NCBI GenBank assembly: GCA_025084515.1
Contig: JAJAGP010000355.1
Location: 310,001 to 374,000, forward strand
DNA length: 64,000 nt
Origin: Ancistrus triradiatus
Taxonomy: Eukaryota > Chordata > Actinopteri > Siluriformes > Loricariidae
Direction: 5' to 3'
The translations under genes and the position numbers were made by a program. Below are positions 55,820 to 64,000 of the stretch, one piece after another. A model generated the notes under the pieces. That model was not told the origin of the DNA. It saw nothing but the letters and a program-made list of their open reading frames with translations, and did no database searches. Within the stretch, counting starts at the first letter, position 1; the number at the start of each line of letters is the position of its first letter.

Positions 55820-56168
55820 GAAAAGTGCAACAACAACCTGTACTGTTGCACACCTTCAAATATGTTTGCAGAAAGAATGGGACGACATAACAACTGAAAC
55901 ACTTTGTTGCTTGGTATCCTTGGTGCCAAAACCTCACCTGAAGTGTGAATAGCAATGGTAAATGCTTTACTGTCCCAACTTTTTTGGAACGTGTTGCAGG
56001 CATGAAATGCAGAAATGCATGTACATTAACAAATGAAAAAATAAAACATGAAATATCTTAGGTTCATACTGTCTGCAGGAAGTAAAAGTCAAAGTAAATG
56101 TAAGACTCACTGTGGTTTTTTTTCATTTGCATTTTCCAAACTGTCACAGCTTTTTCTGATTTGGGGTT

Positions 56169-57536
56169 CTGCTTACTCACTTTCTTATTGACTCTTTTCC
56201 TCTTCCCCTTACTCTGTTCCTCTGACGCTGTCTCAACCATTCGCTCCCTCACTCACCTCTTCCATTTCTCGTTCCCTTCCTTTCCTCACTTAGCCCCTTC
56301 CCCACACACCCACTCACATTTTCCACAAGGGGGGGCTATTTAACAGCCGAATGGCAGACAAAGCAGCACTTCTATGCAGTGGTGCATCGCAATAATAAAT
56401 CTGTTAAACTGTTTTTTGTAAATCTATGTATCACTCAGTACAATGCATAATAATGTTCACCGCTCTTAATATAAACAAGCTTGTCCTGCAGTTGTAATCT
56501 AAATACAGAACCAAAGATCTAGATATCGTAAACCACATTTTCTTTTCATTAACTGAATATTATGTTTCATTAAGGTACTGGATATTGGATCATATTGCAT
56601 GCTGCATTTTTATAGACACTGCGTGGTGTTCTGCTTGTACCTAAACAGCATGTGTTTTGCATCAGGTCTTTTCCATTGGTTTGTAAAATTTTAAGAAACA
56701 ATTTTGTATATGACTATTTTATAATTTTCAAACTTGTAAAAGTGTGTATGATGTGTTTACTACATTTAAAAAGTTGAAATGTATCATGCTTAAATTAAAA
56801 CTGCTTATTCTCTCAGAGGCTTCCTCTGTGCCATCCAAGAGGGCCCCATCTTACTCTATTACAATATTAAATACCACTCTAGTGTATGTAGGCATTCAGT
56901 GGCGATAAAGGAATAATTATGTTTGACCAGTGCACCAGGGTCTTTATAGAAGTCTGCCACCAAATACAAGGTTATAAGATTACATTCCATTACTGACTGT
57001 AAACATATTTTATATCCTCCATACTTCACTTAACATCTTTAACAAATACTAAAATATCTTTCTTTAAGAAATATAAAAAATCCCATGTGCCCAAGTACTA
57101 CTGGAGTGCACTTAGTCTTTATACAGTAGACAGCTGGCATCTTTAAGAAAGATAAAAAATATTAATTTAAGAAAGATTTAAAACATATTTGTATCTTGAC
57201 CTGTAGAAAAAAAACCTTGTTGTTATTCTTTTGTCAGTAAATTGTTGTGTTGTGGAGGTTAATACAATACAGAATCATACAGAGTCACATTGTTATGCAG
57301 AATTGTGTTTTCACATTTCTAGTTTTTTTTTCATTGGCCAATTAAGAACATTAGGTAACATTATAGCTAGCACACACATGACTTTATTGTTCCATTCAAA
57401 TAATTCAACACATTTAGTCAGATAATTAATCCTGCTGTTATAATACTGTAGTCATTTCGAATATATCACTGAAAAGCTTATTGTACTAGAACAGATTTTA
57501 AAAAATCTGTCTTCAACACATTTAAAATTACAGTGG
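56169..57536. other. No feature recognised
   Basis: A pyrimidine-rich patch at 56170-56330, then AT-rich sequence. No gene or repeat identified. Confidence 0.45.
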
Positions 57537-57700
57537 TGCTTGGAAATTTGTGAATCTTTTCAAATGTTCTATATTTCTGCATACCTTTGAGCTAAAACCT
57601 TATCAGATATGCACTCAAGCCATACAATTAGATAACGTGAACCCAATTAAACATATGAGACAAAATTATTCTTCTTCATCATTTATCTACTGAGGAATGG
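57537..57700 (+). mobile_element. Tc1-like family A, left-end fragment (copy 6)
   Basis: cagtggtgcttggaaatttg starts after TA-like context and continues to ...catttatctactgaggaatg. It is cut at the following SINE; the rest of the element is absent, not displaced. Confidence 0.82.
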
Positions 57701-57890
57701 ACTGTGGTGGTGCAACAGTTAGGGACTGGACTTTGGACCAGGAGGTTCTGAGTTCAAGCTCCAGCACGTCCAAGCTGCTACAGTTAGGTCCTTGAGGGCC
57801 CTTAAACCACAGTTACTTCAGTTGTATCTTGTAAGATTGAATCAGTTGTAAGATGCTTTCAATAACTAACTAAATGTAAATGTAAATCGT
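57701..57890 (+). repeat. tRNA-derived SINE (group S)
   Basis: actgtggtggtgcaacagtt head, gagttcaagctcc in the B-box position, tail ...taactaaatgtaaatgtaaa. More diverged than the copy at 55623. Confidence 0.8.
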
Positions 57891-57983
57891 ACATGTAGCA
57901 TGGAAAATAATGTGTGTGCTGCTTCTTGTTTGGCAAAAAAATATTTCTCAGTTTCTCTAGTCTCATTATGTTTTAGTTGACAT

Positions 57984-58255
57984 ACAGTACTGTGCAAAAT
58001 TCTTACAAATGTTATATTTTTCAGTTTATTTTCTGCTTATTCTTTGTTTAAGTTTTAGTGGTCACTGAACTTTGTAGTTCTACAATTACAGCCTGTAGTC
58101 CTCTGTTTCTTTACATACTCTGTGAGTTAGTGTGTGTTGCACTGATATGAGTGGATCAGGCATCACTGTGCTGCTGGAGTTTTAAACCATCTCAATGTCA
58201 CTGCTAGACTGAAAATTATCCACCAGCCAAAAATGTCCAGCCACCAGAACCAATC
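57984..58255 (+). mobile_element. Two short Tc1-type fragments
   Basis: tacagtactgtgcaaaattc at 57984 is the terminus also seen at 14183. From 58045, tttgtagttctacaattaca and ctgtgctgctggagtttta match pieces of the element at 25998 and 50400. Confidence 0.55.
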
Positions 58256-58985
58256 TCCAAATCAGAAAAAGTGGGTACAGTATAGAAAATGAAAACAACA
58301 ACTACAAAAAAACAACACAATACAACAAAAGAAAAACAACAATAACAACAACAAAATACCATGGTTCTTACATTAACTTATTTTGAAGACAATATGAACC
58401 CAAGATATTTTTTGTTTTTTTTCTTTCATTTGTTAATATACACCCATTCCTGCATTTCAGGCCTGCAACTCATTCAAAAAAAGCTGGGAGGGTAAAGCAT
58501 TTACCACCTTGTAATGATGCCATTTCTTGTCACTAGACAAGCAATGACGTGTTTCAGGCATTATTTCGTCCCATCCATCCTGCAAACATGTCTCATGGTG
58601 TGCAACAGTACAGGGTTGTCATCGCATTTTTCATTTCCTTTTCATACAGCATGTGGTTTTTCATTGTCTTGTTGAAAAATGCATTGACATCCCTGATAAA
58701 AATGTTGTCTTTAAAACAGCTTATGTTTATCTAAAATCTCTATGTACTTTTCAGAATTAATGACACAATCACTGACACAATCCATACCATAATCAACCCT
58801 GGCTTTGGACTTGTTGATACCAGAAGAGGGTACGGGTACTGGACTGGCCTGCCTGCAAGGCAGTGTAAAGAATTTTGAGATAAAATATGTGACATCAACA
58901 AACACTTACTGTTGCACACATTAAAACGTGGTTGCAAGAATGGGACAAAATATCATCTAAAGCACTTTAACGCTCCTAGGATTGG
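58256..58985. mobile_element. Family C, internally rearranged copy
   Basis: The left end ctccaaatcagaaaaagtgg and the full left terminal repeat are followed by minus-strand transposase sequence (58480-58830: gtggtttttcattgtcttgt, then gttgaaaaatgca). At about 58827 the sequence switches to plus-strand transposase 3' sequence (gggtactggactggcctgcc). The right terminal repeat is absent. Confidence 0.8.
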
Positions 58986-59755
58986 CCATTATGGACTTTT
59001 TTCATACCTTCATGTCATCTTCAGATAACTGCACGGTATACAGTGTTACCCCTCTTTCCACACAAAACAGGCACAGAATAGCAGGCGTTGACAAGGAATA
59101 GCTCAATATGCTACTCGTATGGTATGAGTTATGATTTATGGTTTCAGCTAAAGCATTCAAATACGCAAAACTAATGAGAGTCTATTGGGCAGGGGGTTTG
59201 GGGTGTGCATTATTGGAATTATATAATATAATATCTTTTCAGGACGAATCACAGGTGATTAAAGGAGATGTGAACGCATAGATGGGGCTGTTATAATCAT
59301 TGTATTCATAATGGCATTTCTAAAACACTGAAAGCTATAAATTATATATCATTTATTAATCTTATACGTAAAGATATGACAGTTAAGAGAGGAAAAAAGT
59401 CATCCCATTTATAATATCTAAAAATGGTTTCAATTTCAATTTCTTTTGACCCACTTCCCCTTTTGTAAAATAAAATGTCCTCCCTTCAAATACATTTAGA
59501 TTTATAGATTTATAGTGTATTCATAATGTATGTCTTTGAAACATGGTTGCCACAGATAAATAAATAATCAGAACATTACGCTGAAAGATGGAAGAGAAAA
59601 AAGCATTATAATCTGAATGAACATTGGATTGATCTTCATCTTATCATTAATGTTTTTGGCGCCATCTAGCGACCATTAGGTACCTTTGTCAATAACAGCG
59701 TCCTTGTCTGAGGACTCGGCTGTCTTTTGACTGGTCTAGCGGTGCTTTAAGTACA
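58986..59755. other. No feature recognised
   Basis: AT-rich; nothing identified. Confidence 0.45.
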
Positions 59756-60595
59756 ACCCCGAATCATAAAAAGTTGGGACGGTACGGAAAAATCCAAGTA
59801 AAAAAATGCAGTATTCCTTAAATTTAATTTGATTGTTATTTCATTGCAGACAGTATAAACTCAAGATATTTCAGTTTTTTTTTTTCCAGAAATGCAGGCG
59901 GTGTGCTCCAGACCAAAGATGAAAATTACCATCTAGACTGATCAGCTACAGGTCCAAAAGCCAGGGTCTTTCATGGCATGGGTTTGGGTCAGTGCCCTTG
60001 GCAAAAGTCATTTTAAGTTCTGTGATGGCAGCATTAATGCAGAAAAGTGTGATTTAGAGCAACACTAATTCCTTGAACAATGACATCTTTTCCAGGGACA
60101 TCCATGCATTTATCAACAAGACAACACAAAACAAGTCAAATCAGAAAAAGTTAAAGCTAAAATATGTAAATCCCTTCCAGTCTTTCTTTGAGGAACATTG
60201 TTTTTGAACATTTCCATAATTTTCTCACACATTTGTTGACCACTGGAGATCCTCTGAACACCTTTGCTTCTCAGAGACTCAGCCTGTTGTGGACACTACT
60301 TTTGTACCAAATCATGATTATAATCACTTTATTAAATGAAATCACATGATACATTTAGTTTTTTACCTCATTACTAGCTATAAATTGCCCCTGTTTTTTT
60401 TTTGGAATGTGTTGCAGGCCTGAAACGTAGGAATGGATGTTTAGTAACAAATAACATTAAGTTGATCAGACAAAACCTTAAATATCCTTGGTTCATACTT
60501 TCTGCAATGATATAGAAGTCACAGTACATGTAAGGAGTTTTTAATATTTGCATTTTCCATACCATCCCAACTTTATCTGATTTGGGGTTGTAGGT
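59756..60595. mobile_element. Family C, internally rearranged copy with both ends
   Basis: caaccccgaatcataaaaag opens it at 59756; ...tttatctgatttggggttg closes it near 60592. Inside, plus-strand transposase (59888-60135: caggcggtgtgctccagacc; tttatcaacaagacaacaca) is followed from about 60165 by minus-strand 5' sequence (aaatcccttccagtctttct). About half of the unit is missing. Confidence 0.83.
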
Positions 60596-60756
60596 AAATC
60601 CAGTGTGTGAAGCAGAAATTTGAAACGACGTCACAATTTTTAAATAAGTCACCATTTTTGAATACCGCGGTGTCATAATACCCTAATCCCTAAGTTTACA
60701 CCTTTTAAGTTTTCTATGAAGAAATTGCAATATTAAAAAGTGTTAACTTCTTTATC

Positions 60757-60951
60757 ATCCCAATTTTTTTGGAATGTGTTGCAGGCCTGAAATGTAGAAA
60801 TGGATGTATATTAACAAATGAAACTAAGTTAATCAGACAAAACATGATCATGGGTTCATACATTTCTTGGGTTCATACTGTTTGCAATGAAATAAAAATC
60901 AAAGTAAATGTAATACAAATTTTTGCATTTTTTTGCATACTGTCCCAACTT
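60757..60951. mobile_element. Family C end fragment
   Basis: tttttttggaatgtgttgca to ...catactgtcccaact, that is one terminal repeat minus its outermost 20 bases. It is joined directly to a poly-A and AT run. Confidence 0.82.
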
Positions 60952-60959
60952 AAAAAAAA

Positions 60960-61014
<55 letters not shown>
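60952..61014. repeat. Poly-A (26) followed by (TA)n
   Basis: A-run at 60952-60977, then about 18 ta units to 61014, followed by acacacac. Replaces the outer terminus of the family C fragment. Confidence 0.97.
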
Positions 61015-61021
<7 letters not shown>

Positions 61022-61023
<2 letters not shown>

Positions 61024-61135
61024 GGTTTGTGCCATTTAACAAATGCATTGCATTCTGTGAAACAGGTCATTGACCAAAATGGTGGCTGACTGGACATTAC
61101 AATAGTCACAAGGTCTTGTACTGCTAGTGTAATGT
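61022..61135 (+). repeat. Unclassified dispersed repeat, copy 2
   Basis: cattgcattctgtgaaacag, then gacc.aaatgg.ggctgact and acattacaatagtcacaa, match 1010-1090. Confidence 0.55.
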
Positions 61136-62460
61136 AAATATAAAGGGTATTTTCACAATAAAACCTGTGCACATGATTCATTTGAATTGACTCATACTTT
61201 TGTTTGACAGAAGCCAATAATGCACGGATGGACAGTATTATGAACAACAAAATCAGCCAGATGAATCAGAGATTCAATGAGTGAATATGAAGATGTGTAT
61301 ATGAAAGAATATACAAGGTAAAAAAGAAGTACTATTTATAATAGGACAGGCTCAAACACTTAAGAACACCATTAACAGCTTCTTACAAATAGGCAGGGTT
61401 AAAGTTATACAAACAAACACGAGTAACTTGCACAAAAAAGTCTCCAAACTTAGATAGAACACTTTCTAGTCCAAATGCGAGATAACAAGCAAGCGAACAT
61501 ATGACAAGTAAGGGGTTTCCAAAAGCGTGGTAACTATGGTAGCAATGTACACAGTTGGAATGGTGCAGTTGTGATCAGTGTTAATTTTGACAGCAAATTT
61601 TAATTTAGTTTTAGTTATAGTCTTTTAACTAAAATGTGATTTAGTTTTAGTCATAATTTAGTCTTCTGAGTTTTAGTTTTAGTCTAGTTTTTGTTGACTA
61701 ATTATAATACGATTACAGTCAACTAAATCTACAGAGCTTTAGTTGACAAATATGAAATGTAAACGTTGCAAAATGTAAATGCTTTTTTAACATTTCCCTT
61801 TTAAGATGAAACATCTCCATGCATGCATTGATAATGAAAGTAGACAATAAACTGGTCACCAAACTCATTTCCATCAAAGATCTGCTTCAAGCTCGGTGTA
61901 ACTCATGAGATATTGTAGAATAGAATCCAGTCAGAATAAATGATAGCTTATATTATGAGCTTTATTAAATATATAAGATCAGAAGATCGGATATATGTGC
62001 ATGCTCTATATGCATTTATTCATAATTGCAGTATAAAATGGAGTTATGTTACCCGAATACTCCTTAAATATAATATGAACACTTTTTAGACAAAGTTAAA
62101 ATATATCGACGTCACGAACTGAAAGCATATTTTAATCGCTACTTTATTTGCATTTAGGCTCTGAGAGCTTGAGCGCAGTTTCAGGACGACATGCCTGCAG
62201 ATGTCGTTTAAGCTTTGTTGTGTTTTTACCGGAGATTTTCGCCCCACATGGTTTATAAAGAGTCTTGTTTTCCTTTATATCAAATGAGGAATGTGTCTAT
62301 ATATCGACTCTCCTCTTTCTCCCAGCTGTTGACATTGTTAGCTAGTACGAGCTTCCCGGGGTCAGATCAAACGTCTGTGTCTTACAGCATTACTGATTGG
62401 ATCGCTACATACACTCAAGTTATGACTGGATCTTTTCCTGACTTGTCAGATCTGGTCTAA
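61136..62460. other. No gene; tttagttttagtc-rich repeat at 61575-61745
   Basis: 61575-61745 contains repeated tttagttttagtc and the inverse gactaaa-like motifs (gttgactaatt, cagtcaactaaa), a pattern of a dispersed low-complexity element in fishes. An 81-codon plus-strand frame at 62215-62460 has no family resemblance. Confidence 0.4.
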
Positions 62461-62910
62461 ACACACTATATAGACAAAAGGTTGATATTTCAATAACACA
62501 TTCATAATATAAAGCATACACTTCTGAATTCTCCATAGACAAACTGTGGCAGTAGATTCGGTTATACTGAATACCTCTGTAACTCTCAATGTGACACATT
62601 TGCAGGATTGCACTTTCTGCCCTGCTGTCCTTAAACAAAGTCCAAAGAGAATTGGTTTGCCCGTATTGACTGAGAACTTGGCTGGCTAGCACAGAACCTT
62701 AACCTCAATTCCATCAGACACCTTGAAAATGCACTGGAATGCCAAAAGTGAGAAAAGGCATATTACGTAACGTCAGAAGCCGACCTCCCAGTCATGCTAC
62801 AAAATCTAGTAGAAAGCCCTGAATTAGCAAAGGTGGTAGCAACTTCATACTAATACCCATGTTGGATGTAATATTTTGGTTGTCCACAAAATTCTGTCTA
62901 TGTAGTGTAT
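62461..62910 (+). mobile_element. Tc1-like remnant (cactatata group), 3' half
   Basis: The left end cactatatagacaaaagg and right end ...gttgtccacaaaattctg then tctatgtagtgta are inverted repeats. The interior holds decayed transposase C-terminal sequence (gaacttggctggctagcaca, then tcaattccatcagacacctt, the SPDLNPIEH region). The larger 5' part is deleted. Confidence 0.78.
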
Positions 62911-62924
62911 TTGAGAATTTCCTG

Positions 62925-63425
62925 ATCTGTTGGGATTTTCACTCACAGCCATCTTTAGGGTTTATATAGAATGGTCTGGAAAAGAGAAAATATCCAGCGA
63001 GTGGCAGTTCACTGGGAGAAAATGCCTTGGGAAAATGTTGCCAGGTCTTGATTTTCAGAATTTGGTGTAAACCATATGAAAGCATGCATCTATTCTTCCT
63101 TGTATCAACGGTTCAGGCTGCTGGTGGTGGCATAATCATGTAATGGTGTACAGGATATATTCTTGACACGCTTTAGGTCCAGTAATACCAACTAAACATC
63201 CTATAAATGCCACAGCCTACCTGAGTATTGTTGCTGAACATTTCCATCTCTTTATGACCACAGTATACCAGTCTTCAGGATAAAACACCATGTCACAAAA
63301 GCTCTAATCATCTCAAGCTAGCACCTTGTTGAATCTATGCCACAAAGAATTAAGGCAGTTCTGAAGGCAAAAAGGGGTTCAACCTGGTACTAGCAAGGTG
63401 TACCTAATAAAGTGTATGTACAGTA
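62925..63425 (+). mobile_element. Tc1-like remnant (gtgtacctaataaagtg end)
   Basis: N-terminal pieces (gatctgttgggattttcact; gagaaaatatccagcgagtg) are fused by internal deletion to the catalytic half (tgtatcaacggttcaggctg; gcctacctgagtattgttgc). It ends at the terminus ggtgtacctaataaagtg. The first catalytic block is deleted (aatgttgccaggtcttgatt). The same lineage is seen at 33130-33450. Confidence 0.78.
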
Positions 63426-63764
63426 TGGAAACACGATTTCTCATCAATTATATCCTGAAGAAATGTACATTAATCTCCCATGTAAGACATTCTATCATAT
63501 CACTTTCATAGTCTCTCATTTTAAATTTGTAACAGTTTAACAAATGGTTTTCAAACTGAACTTAAACCTTACTTCCCTTTGTTCACAATAAATTTAAAGT
63601 ACATGTCACAAGAATACATGTCGATGTTTCTTAATAACAAGAAAAATAAGATATTATTTACGTCACTCTGGAGGTCAAAATATAAAACCTTTGTAATTAT
63701 ATAGCCTACTCTATGAATTCCAATTTAATTATCAATGGTTAACCATATATACTAGCTACTACGT
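63426..63764. other. No feature recognised
   Basis: AT-rich, nothing identified. Confidence 0.45.
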
Positions 63765-63885
63765 TTACATAGACCAATCAGTCATACCATTAAAACCACT
63801 AACATTGATAGTGTGTTGCAGTCCAAGTACACCCTGCTTTTAATGTTTAATGTTATGGCTGATTGGTGTATTTATGTAAATGTTT
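63765..63885. mobile_element. Small inverted-repeat element (MITE remnant)
   Basis: acatagaccaatcagtcata followed by ccattaaaac at the left, and aatgttatggctgattggtg then tatttatgta at the right, are inverted repeats of about 30 bases around a short centre. The ends (acaccaatcagccataacat) are a frequent terminus in fish genomes. Confidence 0.72.
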
Positions 63886-64000
63886 GAGTATTCCTAAATA
63901 AAAAGGCATATTTAATTGTTTTGTAAATGAAAAGACGTTAATGCATCCTTTGTAAGAAATCAGTTATGTGATTCATATAGTTTTACAATGTGCTTTTCAA

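Larger units (their letters stand above)
54645..56168 (+). mobile_element. Family C, copy with both ends and a nested SINE
   Basis: The left end caaccccaaatcataaaaaa starts at 54645; the right end ...ctttttctgatttggggttc closes near 56168. A group S SINE sits at 55623-55819 with target duplication. Subterminal blocks are present on both sides (tttctggtcaacatcattta; gcatgaaatgcagaaatgca). Confidence 0.88.

Noticed and set aside
62215..62460. Plus-strand 81-codon frame near the right end
   Set aside because: No recognisable domain, and the surrounding sequence resembles a dispersed repeat region.
4150..63885. CRISPR-like or phage-like systems suggested by the many repeats
   Set aside because: The repeats are dispersed transposon ends and microsatellites in an intron-containing animal genome. 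No regularly spaced short repeats or bacterial genes exist here.

Overview
The window looks like teleost nuclear DNA, probably from an otophysan fish (catfish, characin or carp lineage), although no species can be fixed from the sequence. The evidence is AT-rich sequence with split genes, GT-AG introns, tRNA-derived SINEs, microsatellites, and many decayed Tc1-like transposons of the kinds common in bony fishes. No bacterial, plasmid or phage features were seen.

Only two host genes can be supported, both on the minus strand. The clear one is leptin (about 45.1-46.7 kb). It has a TATA box, a very short non-coding first exon, and two coding exons that join in phase 0 to a 157-residue four-helix cytokine ending in the family's terminal cysteine. 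The second is a probable secreted or membrane mucin-like gene. It has a 900-base coding exon with a signal peptide and a Ser/Thr-rich domain (18.09-18.99 kb), a likely non-coding first exon near 24.7-24.86 kb, and a possible further acidic exon at 1.76-1.87 kb whose phase fits. Its remaining exons would lie outside the window or are not recognised.

Most of the rest is mobile DNA. Family A is a Tc1-like element with termini beginning cagtggtgcttgaaag; it has five substantial copies and one end fragment. Family B is a Tc1-like element with termini cagtggggcaaaaaag; it has one near-complete copy nested inside a family A copy, one deleted copy and one end fragment. Family C is a Tc1/mariner-type element with long termini beginning caaccccaaatcag; it has nine copies or pieces, three of them internally rearranged. 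Remnants of at least six further Tc1-like lineages are present. Two Ty3/gypsy retrotransposon remnants lie at 29.5-32.7 kb and 36.7-38.55 kb, and a decayed non-LTR retrotransposon lies at 49.0-50.35 kb. Two tRNA-related SINE groups and one short interspersed repeat (starting tcaagtcaagtcaa) are scattered throughout, several of them inserted into older elements, so part of the insertion order can be read.

Every transposase and polymerase reading frame seen is broken by stops, frameshifts or loss of catalytic residues, so no element here looks able to move itself. The leptin coding unit and its introns are free of transposons. The mucin-like gene carries many in its presumed introns. No undescribed system is convincingly present; the most useful leads are the exon chain of the mucin-like gene and the internally rearranged family C copies.
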